Assembly: GCA_949128115.1 (NCBI GenBank)
Contig: OX421966.1
Span: 38,085,042-38,149,041 of the forward strand
Length of the DNA stretch: 64,000 bases
Direction: 5' to 3'
Source: Anaspis maculata
Lineage: Eukaryota; Arthropoda; Insecta; Coleoptera; Scraptiidae
Part shown: in pieces, positions 39,340 to 49,384 of the stretch
How the letters are laid out: each line of letters begins with the position of its first letter
Numbering within the stretch: the stretch's first letter is position 1
Program-made: the position numbers and the translations under genes
Notes under the pieces: model-generated
Seen by the model: the letters and a program-made list of their open reading frames with translations, nothing else
Told to the model about the DNA's origin: nothing
The model's database searches: none

Positions 39340-39486
39340 GTTGGTGTTCACAAGCTAAAAAGTTTGAAACTTGCAGTTTTTCATTGGGAACCAAATTATG
39401 TAGAAAGAAAAGCGAGTGAGGCAGTCAGACGCATTGGTATATGGATGAAGGTGAACGATCTGAAACTGGTACCACAGAAAAATTGA
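39340..39486 (+). pseudogene. R1-like LINE reverse transcriptase fragment
   Basis: The frame reads RKASEAVRRIGIWMKVNDLK followed by LVPQKN and a stop. This matches the region after the YADD core in R1-clade reverse transcriptases, where a helix with WM..NGLKLAPEKTE is conserved. Only about 45 codons are alignable and the rest of the ORF is absent, so it is a relic. It is about 1.2 kb upstream of a separate R1-type 3' end. Confidence 0.45.
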
Positions 39487-39519
39487 AAATGATTTGTAGG
39501 AAATTGGAAATTTTGAAGA

Positions 39520-40335
39520 GGTTTCAAAAGAGGGGGGGAGGGGGTGTAAACAAACGTCGAAAATAGCCAAACAATAAACGTGAGCAAACAATTAACAAAC
39601 GATCCTTGTAGAGAAATCACCTTTTTTTATTTTGGGTCAGGCTGTCGCGATGCTTGTGGAGTTGGCCCGACCCAAATGGGGTTCCAAAAAAGGGGGGAAG
39701 TAGGAGCAAACAAACGCTGAAAATGACTAGACAAACGTAAACAAACCATGAACAAACAATTTCTATAGAGGAATCACTCATTTTCCATTCTGAGTCGGGC
39801 TGTCGTGAAGTTATGGAGTTTAAAAAAAATGGTGGGAGGGGATGTAAACAAACTTCGGAAATAGGTAAACAAACGATAAGCAAACGATTTCCATAGAGGA
39901 ATCACTCATTTTCTATTTTGGGTCGGGCTGTCGTGAAGTTGGCCCGACCCATATGGGGTTTCAAAAAAGGGGGGGGAGGGGGTGTAAACAAACGTCGGAA
40001 ATAGGTGAACAAACGATGAACAAACGATTCACAAAGAGTGAACACGGTTTTTCCAATTTTGGGTCGGGCTGTCGTGAAGTTGGCCCGACCCAAATGGGGT
40101 TTCAAAAAAGGGGGAAGGGGGTGTGAACAAACGTCCAAAATAGCTGAACAAACGTAAACAAATAATAAACAAACGATTCCCATAAAGAAATTACGTTTGT
40201 TCAATTTTGGGTCGGGCTGTCGTGAAGTTGGCCCGACCCAAATGGGGTTTCAAAAAAGGGGAAAGGGGTGTAAACAAACGTCGAAAATAGCTAAACAAAC
40301 GTGAACAAACGATAAACAAACGATTCCAATAGTCA
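39520..40335. repeat. 140-150 bp satellite with hairpin
   Basis: Five to six units, each with a G-rich tract (ggggggaggggg), tgtaaacaaacg, several AACAAACG phrases and, in the later units, GGGTCGGGC...GCCCGACCC, a 9-bp perfect inverted repeat around a 13-base loop. Units start near 39,535, 39,690, 39,830, 39,970, 40,110 and 40,255. Open frames across it are by-products. Confidence 0.8.
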
Positions 40336-40645
40336 TAAACGCGATATTGACTGTGGGCGCGACCAACTTCACGAGGGTGAACCCACTGACGGTAGAACTT
40401 CAAGGGAATGTGGAATTTATTTTTATTTCAAAAACAAATTGTTGGTTAGTTTTTTTGAAACTAGGTGCAATGTTTCATGTTATTTTATGTTGAAAAAAAA
40501 ATGTATTAAAACATTCCATTCAAAAATGTTGGTACAATAGTAGATATTATAAAAACATGTAAAGGTGATAAGTAGAAAAAGTTAAAAATTTCTTGTTATA
40601 TTTCATTGAATTAAAAAAAAAATTCAATGGCAACAGCAATCAGCC

Positions 40646-41170
40646 ATCATGCACGAGATACCAACGAAAAAGTTGAGACTGATCGATAGAATAAAAAACT
40701 TCAGAACTGGCGGACAGAGTAGAACACAAAGATGGACGCGCGGAGTGGACAAAGGAACTCATAAAGAATGTATGTAGTGTAACGCAACGGACGACGCTGA
40801 GCACACAATGTTCTACTGCCCAAGATGGACCACAAAGAGAGTAAATATCGCTTGTGACAACCCTCAAAAAGGAAATCAGGACAGAAAATTTTATTGAAGT
40901 GATGCTGGAAAGTGAGGAGCAATGGGAATCGGTAGAAGTGTTCATGAAGGAGGTGATGACAAGGGAAGAGAAAGACGAGAAGCCTGAAGAAGAACGAAGA
41001 CAATGATAGTCATCCTCTTCTGAAGGTATGTTAACACGGTTCCAGGAGGAGGATGAACACAAGACAAAAGGAGGGGGCTCAGTGGGTAGGGTTTGCGAAG
41101 GCGCGGCGATTCCCACACTCCCCTGGTGCCATTTAAGCCTGAAAAGCATGCCCCCTACTCCCGAAAAAAA
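40646..41170 (+). mobile_element. 5'-truncated R1-type LINE
   Basis: Bounded by the 14-bp target duplication aacagcaatcagcc (40,632-40,645 and 41,171-41,184). The body encodes the C-terminus of a non-LTR ORF2: a zinc-finger-like stretch with DDAEHTMFYCPRW, then, after a frame change near 40,862, FIEVMLESEEQWESVEVF and a charged tail ending at the stop at 41,006. The 3' untranslated region ends in a run of A. The DxAEHTxFxCxxW motif is typical of R1-clade elements (family knowledge). The frameshift makes it inactive. Confidence 0.85.
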
Positions 41171-41184
41171 AACAGCAATCAGCC

Positions 41185-41698
41185 CTGTGCACACTGGGCA
41201 GAATCGCGTTCGTAGCCGGACATAAGTCTGAAAAATGATTTTGAGAATTCAGCGATGATTCTATTCCAGGGGTGTAGCCAATTAGTCCACGATCTCATTT
41301 CATTGTGAATATGTTTTTTCAACTCCTCTCTTATTGAGTAATCAAGTCTCAAAGTTTGAGTCATTACCACAGCCCGAAACAAAAGAAAAACGTTCCAATA
41401 TTATGTAGCATTTTCAGATCAGGGTAACACAGTCATATAAACTGTTATTTCAACTTCAATGGATAGCTCTTGTAGCCTTATCAATGTAGAATCAGATTAT
41501 AAAGATTGTTCCACTACAGGGTGTTTGAAAAAGCTCTGAAAAAATTACATAAAGATAACTAAAAAATGCTGTTTTTCTTGTGAATGAGTTGATGATTGTA
41601 TTTTCAATCATTTTGCTGTAACTTTTTTGAATATAAAAGGTGATAAATCAGGTTAAACTTGAAAAAATCATGAGCTATGGTAAGTATGGTAAGTAAAT
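41185..41698. other. non-coding host DNA
   Basis: No gene. A mariner-like terminus CTACAGGGTGTTTGAAAAAG lies at 41,515; its partner was not located. Confidence 0.4.
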
Positions 41699-41740
41699 GT
41701 CGAGGGGTTAACCACCGTGGAGGTTTTCTGTCCCTTGCCT

Positions 41741-41921
41741 TGGAGATCCGTGGAGGTTTGGTGGAGATCCGTGGGGATCCGTGGAGATCCGTGGAGGTTT
41801 GGTGGAGATCCGTGGGGATCCGTGGAGATCCGTGGAGGTTTTTGGGGATCCGTGGAGATCCATGGAGGTTTCGTGGAGATCCATGGAGGTTTTATGGAGA
41901 TCCGTGGAGATTTGTGGAGAT
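41741..41921 (+). repeat. 10-bp minisatellite, first block
   Basis: Unit ggagatccgt with variants ggggatccgt and ggaggtttgg, about 17 copies. All three plus-strand frames are open here, so long frames are artefacts. Confidence 0.85.
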
Positions 41922-42398
41922 TTTTGCTCAATTTGGACATTTTTCCGATATTTGAAGTCATGATATCTTTGGATCAATATTTTGATAAGTTTGATTCGTT
42001 GGCCAGCTCTAGTTGAAAATAGTGAAGAAATACTTCCTATTGATAGAACGGCAAATTTTTGATATCGTTAATATATAATTCTGTACTATCCCATTCAAAT
42101 TCAAGACGACCTGTAACGGATATCACTCCTGTTTTCCTTTTCTTGTTTTCAAGTTATTGACTTTTAAGCCAAACACGTAACTCCCGTGCTCGTCGAAATG
42201 TTCGTGTTTGTTGCGAATCGTTACGAATAAGAAAATCAAGGTAAGTGCTTGAGTAAGACCAGTTTGACATAAGCGAAATAGCACTTTTCGAGAATAAATC
42301 TTAGATGGGGTAAACTGCACGCCGCACATAGGGGTAGTTGATCAAAAAAGCTGGCCAAAAGTTAAAAAATAAAATGAAATTGTAGGAGAAAATTGACA

Positions 42399-43072
42399 AT
42401 TTTCGTAGCGTGCTTTTATTTTCCGCTCAAGTGATATAGGCAACCAACAATACAGCCGTTTTCACTGTTGCCTAAGTTGAGCCCGTGGGGTCCCATCAAG
42501 AGTTCTGTATTGACCCTGCATGACACAAAAGCTGAAATATCTGGCACGTATTCTGTTTTCTTCTTTACAGCATACACTTTGAAAGGCACAATAACGATAA
42601 CCTGCAATGAGCGATGTCGCACGCAGCTGTCGGCTAGCTGTCAAACGTTGACCATTGTGAATGAAACGTCAATTGTCAAAAAAAGACCAGCAAGAATAGA
42701 GTGTGGTTACCATTGCTCAGGACAAGCCCCTATTGTTAACTTTCCTTGCTTATCGCCATGGTAACCACACTCTATTCTTGCTGGTCTTTTTTTGACAATT
42801 GACGTTTCATTCACAATGGTCAACGTTTGACAGCTAGCCGACAGCTGCGTGCGACATCGCTCATCGCAGGTTATCGTTATTGTGCCTTTCAAAGTGTATG
42901 CTGTGAAGAAGAAAACAGAATACGTGCCAGATATTTCAGCTTTTGTGTCATGCAGGGTCAATACAGAACTCTTGATGGGACCCCACGGGCTCAACTTAGG
43001 CAACAGTGAAAACGGCTGTATTGTTGGTTGCCTATATCACTTGAGCGGAAAATAAAAGCATGCTACGAAAAT
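42399..43072. mobile_element. near-perfect 674-bp palindrome
   Basis: Arms of 315 bp (42,399-42,713 and 42,758-43,072) differ at only a handful of positions and enclose a 44-bp spacer. Starts ATTTTCGTAGCG and ends complementary with one change. Near-identity implies recent origin or gene conversion. The two 98-codon frames (42,468-42,764 plus and 42,707-43,003 minus) are mirror images caused by the palindrome. Confidence 0.85.
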
Positions 43073-43902
43073 GTATAGTTGTATTGTACTCGTATGTTGC
43101 GTATAGAAGCTGTGTTTTATTCCTTTTTTTTACGTACTTTACCCCTTTTTATGCTTTTGCGCGATGCTTTTGATGCGTTGTTATCCTTTTCTTGAGCTCT
43201 TTCGGTTTTTTCCCTGCATTTCATTTTTTCTTTACACGCGTCGACTGCCTTATCTTGCGACTTTCTTCCCGTTTCGTGTGAGTTATTCTTACTTTTTGAT
43301 GTTTTTTTTTTTACGATTCTTAGCGATTTTTAGCCCTGTTTCTTGTTTAATCACGCGTTCTTTTCAGATTGTCCTCGCCCAACACCTCTATTCCGCTCCT
43401 CGGTCCCGTTCGTGCCTTTTGGTAGCGTATTACCACTAAACAATGTCTTTTCCTGCTTTTTTCAAGATTTCTTGCCATTTCCTGCCCTGTCTTGTTTTAT
43501 GACGCGTTATTTCCAGCTTTTCCCGGCTCAACAACTCTTTTTTACTTCCCAGTCCCATTAGTGTGTTTATTCTTTCGTCAGTACCATTTCCACTTCGTTC
43601 GGGAGGTTGCATATCCGCCCGGCGCTAAAAATAGACTGCGTAGTTTCCTACTTTTCATGAATTTGTTCTTCAAAATGTGTGTATCTTCCGCAAAATTCCT
43701 TTCAGAAAACCCTCTTAGCCACTGTTTGTAGTCCATTCCTACTTATGGAATGATCAAAATCGAGGTCGCCTTTATGACACGGTCACAATCACAAATTTAT
43801 CAGAAAACAATTGGATTTGATTCCCACTTGAGACAACCCTATATGCAGTATGTGTGTACGAATGTATGCAAAAACTGCGCATGCGCTAGAGTGTAGAGAT
43901 TC
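43073..43902. other. T-rich non-coding DNA
   Basis: Pyrimidine-rich plus strand with loosely repeated CCCTGTCTTG and TTTCAGATTG phrases at 43,330-43,560. No gene. Confidence 0.4.
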
Positions 43903-44072
43903 ATGGAGATCCGTGGAGGTTTTGTGGAGATCCGTGGAGATCTTATGGAGATCCGTGGAGATCCGTGGAGATCTGTGGAGATCCGTGGAGATCCGTGGGG
44001 ATCCGTGGGGATCCGTGGGGATCCGTGGGGATCCGTGGGGATCCGTGGAGATATTGTGGAGGTATTGGAGGT
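43903..44072 (+). repeat. 10-bp minisatellite, second block
   Basis: Same ggagatccgt unit and same strand as the block at 41,741-41,921, about 16 copies, with GGGGATCCGT homogenised in the centre. Confidence 0.85.
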
Positions 44073-44184
44073 TTTACTCTATTTGGAGGTTTTTTGTACC
44101 AGATTTTTGACCGTGGTCGACCCCTCGGTAAATGTCATAATATTCAATGACCACCTCTTCCTGATGGGAAAAAAAAACAAAAAA

Positions 44185-44285
44185 AAGAACTGCCCTCCAC
44201 TAGAATTTGAACCCAGGATCTCTCGCATGTGAGTTCACATGTCCAGCTAGCTGAGCTACTTTGCCCACTGTACATACTGTGGAGC
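44185..44285 (-). mobile_element. tRNA-like element
   Basis: On the minus strand there is an A-box-like TAGCTCAGCTAGCTGG and a B-box-like GGTTCAAATTC, followed by oligo-T, a possible Pol III terminator. The acceptor stem does not pair, so it is not a functional tRNA; a SINE head or tRNA pseudogene is likely. Confidence 0.45.
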
Positions 44286-45028
44286 AAAAGTTCTATCCCA
44301 AGCAAGACGAAATGTGATCTTCGAACTAAAAACGCACAAATTTTCACTCACTTCAAAATGGCGCGCCCGGGAGAATGTTTTGTTCCGCCATGTGTAATAG
44401 ACAATAATTGCGGCGAGAGGAAAGGAAGAAAGACTCGCACAGTCGGCCGGTTTTATAGAGACGAGTGTTCTCTTCAGACAAACGAAGGAAAAACGGCGAA
44501 ACAATCGGGCCCGACCCGTCACGCGATTGGTGCCACTGCAGTCACCAGCCTAGAATAGCGCCGCGCAGCCAAGACGTCCATTCCGGTAGCGTTGACAGGG
44601 AGTGGGTATTTTTGAAAGTAACAACGTGTTGGTAATAGGATGGCGAGTTTTACTGTCGTCTTTGATGAATTGTATGCATCATGGGAAATTATTGATCTTA
44701 ATGAGCATAACTTCTTACACTGGAAACTGCATACCTATCATACGAGTGAATGTATGAGGTTGACTCCTGGAAAATAAGCAGCAGTGTTGAGAGTTATTGA
44801 ATGTTGTCCTTGACCTGGATGTCAATGCTTGATCTATTTTTCTTTGATACTTTTTCAACAAGTGGTTACTCTACCAAGTGATTCTGCTTTTTCTCTTTTG
44901 TTCCTCTGATGCTTAATCATTTTCCTAATCATTTATATTCATGTGGATTGATCTATCGCTGAAGCAGTCGAGTTCTTCAAGTTTCCTTGAACTCGTTGCT
45001 TGCGTTGCTCGTTGCGTGGTTTCTTAAT
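44286..45028. other. non-coding or unrecognised DNA
   Basis: A 66-codon stretch beginning at 44,358 (ATG; PGECFVPPC) and a 45-codon stretch beginning at 44,641 are open, but I cannot assign them. No retrotransposon frame was recognised next to the LTR. Confidence 0.3.
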
Positions 45029-45230
45029 CTCACTTCTGACACCAATTTGTAGCGGAATTCGGTTATGAAGGAGTCACCACAAAGAATATTGAAAGTGAAC
45101 CTTGTGATTATTTTCATTAACCTTTCCATGATTGGTACATCAATTTCTAATGTGCTTATGCTGGATAAGGCACATGTTTGACAAACATGGACCGGACTAG
45201 GCCGAAGCGCTTGTTACTATGGGTTCCACA
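45029..45230 (-). mobile_element. possible LTR with primer-binding site
   Basis: On the minus strand a TGTGGAACC...CCGCTACA segment (45,230-45,049) has TG/CA ends. It is followed after two bases by TTGGTGTCAGAAGTGAG (45,045-45,029), a primer-binding-site-like motif seen in LTR retrotransposons. No second LTR or gag was recognised, so this may be a decayed 5' end. Confidence 0.4.
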
Positions 45231-46934
45231 CAGTTCCCGGCGGGGTTTTTGACGAGGGACATTAATTATGTTACCACTTTACTAACTAATCACTTTTACG
45301 TCCATATTAGTAATTATTATGCTGGCAGTAAGTTTAGGGATGTATGGAGAAACTCTCCGTTAATGTGCTCACGTGCTCAGCAGACGCAGTATAAGGTCAA
45401 ATTAACTTACGCAATCAACCCTTCAGGATTGGCTCTTTGTTTAGACTGCTACCATAACTTGATTTAAGTATATCTCCAAGTCAATTACTATCATTCTCGA
45501 TATTATGGAGATAGGTACATTCCCGAGAAGTGAGCTATTGCAGGATTGCAGTTTTTGATACTTCTCCTCGTGTTTCTCTTTACTGCAATATAAGTGAGCG
45601 TTTCCGCTTTCGGAAATAGAACTCTAAACCTTCGGTATCAAATCCAAAACCGGAATTTGCGGAGTTTTATTGCCAGAGCAGTATATAGCCGCCGGCTCAA
45701 CTCTACATAATATATCGAGCGTGCTCATCAGTTTGTGGTTGGTATGGTGAAGACAAAGTTTCGGAAACTTCGCTCCGCTGAGGAGCAGTATACCTACTTA
45801 CCTACATTAATTTCTAACGTGCCCGGAGTTGGTACAAGCGCAAATTTTATTGCAAAAAACACTTTGCTGATAATATTATAATCCCAGCGAGGGGTGTTTT
45901 GTACCGACCGAGACAAAACACATCAAGCAGTCGGATCCGAGCGCAGGGGCCTCGCGTCTACCTCGGACCCTCGAAATTTAAAATATTTACATTGATTTAT
46001 CCGTGTAATTTGCTAGGCTGCTCTGGCCGATGTTTAAAGTGTAATTTATCAGAGCCAGGCGAATGGCGATGTATAGAGACATACACATAAATACGCTACA
46101 GACACAGAGCATTTAACGGCAAATCTAGCGTATAAATAAGCCATTTGGCTGACAGGTTTCCATTTGGATTAGAGAGAGGGAGCTGTTACCGCCACTGGCT
46201 TGCTGCCGCCTCCTGCCCGCCAAAGCCCTGATGCATGCCACTAACACTACTATAGAAAGGATATAGACGAGGCGAGGACCCTTCCGACCGTCTATGGCAC
46301 CTTTACAATGGCCCGGTACAGCCGGCTCCCTATAGCGGCTATACATCGGGCCGGAGTTTACATTAATTGGGCTCAATACACTCAATTAATTTGTTGATCC
46401 ACACGGTCGGTCGGGATTTGGGGGCGACGAAGGTGGAAAGAGCCGGACGGATAGACGAAACCGACCGCAGAGCATCATACCTGCTCAATTATTTCATCGA
46501 GAGAAACACAAAATGGGGCTGTGGAGGTTTGTTTTACTTATTTTGATTTATTTGATTCAGTCATTCATCATTCAGCATGCAGCTACATTTTTCAAGTCTT
46601 CCTCGGTGACATGAACTAGGCTGTGTAAACAGCACGGATGAAATTTGATTTTGTATCGACGTATTGCATTAAAAAAGCAGCTGTGTGGACCCGTACGGCG
46701 TACGGCATTTATGCATTCTAGTAGACCCCCTGTAACTAAAGAATTGGAAGTGACAGACTCGACAGTTTTCATGTTGAAGTTGGTCACATGTAGGTGTGCA
46801 AGCGAACTCTTCAATAATATAATACTTAATTGTAGTAGTCAAGGACGGAGATTATTATTGGTGAAATAAGGCGTTACGGAATCAAGTGCCACGTGATGTA
46901 AGATCATACAATGTCAAATAATTTTCGAAGGAAT
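45231..46934. other. non-coding host DNA, GC-richer 45.9-46.5 kb
   Basis: No gene. Composition rises in GC at 45,890-46,480 without coding signs. Confidence 0.4.
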
Positions 46935-47600
46935 CAAGTGTGTCAAGTTATATTGATGATTCGAGCATTTTTGCGAAAGCCCGAAAAGAACATAATGCGA
47001 TTTTGATAAAAGTGCTGAAAAGAGCTGAGGAATGGGGAGTAAGATTCAATGGACAGAACTGCAAATTTAGAGTGACAGAGGTGAAATTCATTGAACACAT
47101 CATAGGACAAGAAGGAATCAGGGCCGATATTTCTAAAATTGAAGCAAATCCAGAAAATGAATGCACCAAGAATCAGTAAATAATCAAGTCAATTCCTCGG
47201 TATGATCACTTACATGGGAAAGTTTATTCCAAATTTGGCAGCAATAAAAACAGATCTAAGAAAATTGTTAAAAAAGAATGTTTTTTTTATTTTTATTTAT
47301 TTAATTGTCTTATTTTACGAGGCGGCATTCAGCTATAAAGCTGCTCTACCATGCAATCTCGGGGACAGCACAAAATATCCATGGATGAAGTAGGATTCGA
47401 ACCCACACAGGGCAGCGCGAATGGTTTGGCTTGCCATCACCTGTACCACTCGGCTACCGCCGCTCCATGGGAATGTGTCATGGGATTGGAATCAAGTCCA
47501 TGTTGAAAAATTCAATAGTCTGGTTTGTTGACAGAAAGTCCAGTACTGAGGTATTTTGATGAAACAAAACCAATAAAACTATCCGTAGACAGTCAAAAAA
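46935..47600 (+). pseudogene. Ty3/gypsy reverse transcriptase remnant
   Basis: Reads YIDDSSIFAKARKEHNAIL with the YxDD catalytic box, then KFIEHIIGQEGIRADISKIE, then MITYMGKFIPNLAAI and LRKLLKKN. After an inserted SINE it resumes at 47,471 with SWDWNQVHVEKFNSL and, after further damage, VLRYFDETKPIKLSVDS, the start of the RNase H region. These are hallmark phrases of gypsy-type pol (family knowledge). Stops, frameshifts and the SINE make it a relic; gag, integrase and LTRs are not seen. Confidence 0.85.
47282..47470 (-). mobile_element. SINE inserted in the gypsy remnant
   Basis: Flanked by gaatgt on both sides (47,276-47,281 and 47,471-47,476). On the minus strand it starts with a tRNA-like head (A box TAGCCGAGTGG, B box GGTTCGAATCC) and ends in an A-rich tail. 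The head (GGAGCGGCGGTxGCCGAGTGG in pieces) matches the SINE at 22,820, so both belong to one family. Confidence 0.8.
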
Positions 47601-48205
47601 AAAATGCACAGATCATTTCTTGAGTATAGAAATACTCCGATTAGTGAAGATATTTTTCACCAGCTATGCTTCTATTCGAAAGAAGAATTGAAAGGTTACT
47701 TCCAATAAGCGATAACTTAACAAAGCCAGAGTTCAAACTTTTTCGTCACCTCGTTCACTTCGTTTTGAATGTGACGACAAGAGAGAAATCAATTTCTGTT
47801 ATCTCAATCTGTGTGCACACTGAACGGTCCTATGGTTCCTCTGAATCAAGTATACTGAATTATACACCTGAATTATGACCGACTCCCTCCGATATTGATT
47901 TCAAATCCAAAGTTTTCCCCAAACATTACAATTTGCGACGACGCGCGATGTTATTCAAGTGTGCGCCGATCAATTACCACCATAAACTTGTTGACTTGCT
48001 TACTTTATTTCGAATGGCTTCACGGTCAATGTAGGTACTTGGCTTGCTCGACGATTAATCGCCATTTGTCTTTCTCCATTGCCTTCCGTTTTCTCTTTCC
48101 CACCCCCATTCGCCTCGAATCGTCTCTCACCTCATCCTGGCAGCGCTTTCTTGGTCTTTTTTTCTATAGCCCTCCGGAATGCTTTGATGGACTAATTTGG
48201 CTGCA
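47601..48205. other. non-coding host DNA
   Basis: Open frames of 70 and 104 codons without motif. No repeat recognised. Confidence 0.35.
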
Positions 48206-48765
48206 TTAGTTTTTGGTATAATTACCTACTACCTGCTTGATCCAACCATCAAAATAGTTGTGTTCTTGCCACTCAAGTGGCCTCTCTGTGAAAATGTATG
48301 AGTTAGTCATCGCATTGGTTCTCCTTAGCCGATCCCAAAAATTTCCGCGATACTTTTGTTTCAAAAATATTGAATTTTTTCTTTTCCCTTGATAAGCATT
48401 TAGGTGTCGCTGGCGTAAGTCATGACAGGTCTTTACAGGCTTTTTGATGGGGTGACCTTGAACTTCTTTGACCCAGGCTTGGATCCTCGTACATTTCCCA
48501 GTGAAGAATAGCTTCAGCTTTCTGAACGACAACCAAGCATTGATTTCCACTATGGTCTCATGTTCACATGTTAATATACTTCCCAGGTAAGTATTCAAAA
48601 TGGTCTACTGCTTCAAGGCTATACTCGTTCATCCTAATATTTCCAGCTGTTTCATTATCTTCTTTTGTTAGTAATACGGTTTCTTTTGTCCTCATTCATC
48701 TTTGGACCTGCCCTCTTCGCTTCTTGTTACCATCTCCATAAACGCCATATCCACTGTCATTTTTG
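48206..48765 (-). pseudogene. RTE-like LINE reverse transcriptase fragment
   Basis: Minus-strand phrases EAKRAGPKMNEDK, then NEYSLEAVDHFEYL, then TCEHETIVEINAWLSFRK and FFTGKC match, in the expected order, the region after the catalytic core of RTE-type LINE reverse transcriptases (EAKRxGLKINEDKT, VDHFEYLGS, EINARIS). Stops and frameshifts separate the phrases. The upstream part of the LINE is missing right where the viral-like element appears to begin, as expected if that element inserted into the LINE. Confidence 0.6.
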
Positions 48766-48811
48766 TTCCTGCTATTATGACAACAGTAGATAATTTTTGG
48801 GCGTGCAACGG

Positions 48812-49195
48812 TGGTGGGGGGGACAACCTTGACAGGTCATTGACCCCTGACCTTGACCGGTCATTGACCCCTGACCTTGACCTTGACCTCGAATTTGACC
48901 TTGACCTTGAATTTGACCTTGACCTTGAATTTGACCTTGACCTTGAATTTGACCTTGACCTTGAATTTGACCTTGACCTTGAAAGGTCGTTGACCCCTGA
49001 CCTTGACCTCGAATTTGACCTTGACCTTGAATTTGACCTTGACCTTGAAAGGTCGTTGACCCCTGACCTTGACCTCGAATTTGACCTTGAATTTGACCTT
49101 GACCTTGAATTTGACCTTGACCTTGAAAGTTCATTGACCCTTGACCTTGAAAGATCATTGACTTCAATCGCATGGAGTGGGGGGAGCAACCTTGA
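48812..49195. repeat. TTGACC/TTGAAT hexamer array
   Basis: About 55 hexamers arranged mostly as TTGACC-TTGACC-TTGAAT (18-bp higher-order unit), interrupted by TTGACCCC segments. Both edges have a G-run followed by caaccttga. The complement of TGACCTTGA is TCAAGGTCA, the monomer site bound by NR5A/FTZ-F1 and ERR nuclear receptors. Several frames are open on both strands (Asp-Leu-Glu-Phe or Arg-Ser-Asn repeats), which is an effect of the stop-free hexamer and not evidence of protein. Confidence 0.85.
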
Positions 49196-49309
49196 AGAAA
49201 CATGTCTAGACTTGTCTGAACGGATCAGGTGTAGGAGTGGGAGGAGCGGTATAGTTATAAGCTTGATTTCTAATATCATCATCAATCTCCACCAAAAGCA
49301 ATGGAAATT

Positions 49310-49360
49310 GGTGGGGGTATTGTACATATATATTACAGATTGTCGCCGGTTAGGTTTAGT
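49310..49360 (+). promoter_or_regulatory. promoter of the first small gene
   Basis: GGTGGGGG (49,310-49,317), then TATATATT (49,327-49,334), then TAGGTTTAGT (49,351-49,360), 24 bases from TATA start to initiator. The same order and spacing occur before the gene at 53,233. Confidence 0.55.
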
Positions 49361-49384
49361 CGTCAGCATAGATTCAATAACAAC

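Larger units (their letters stand above)
41699..44128. mobile_element. possible composite element with short inverted ends
   Basis: The left end cgaggggttaaccaccgtgg (41,701-41,720) is an imperfect inverted match to ccgtggtcgacccctcgg (44,111-44,128). Just inside each end is a 10-bp minisatellite of the same unit, followed by similar text (CTCAATTTGGACATTTTT and CTCTATTTGGAGGTTTTT). The interior includes a separate foldback. The unity of the element is inference. Confidence 0.4.

Noticed and set aside
40701..41194. 184- and 100-residue minus-strand proteins
   Set aside because: They are antisense shadows of the R1-type LINE 3' end.
42468..43003. Two 98-residue proteins on opposite strands with nearly identical sequence
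   Set aside because: They are the same arm of a palindrome read from either side; no family motif.
49301..49384. N-terminal extension of the spliced small gene
   Set aside because: That start lies before the TATA box and initiator, so it would not be on the transcript.
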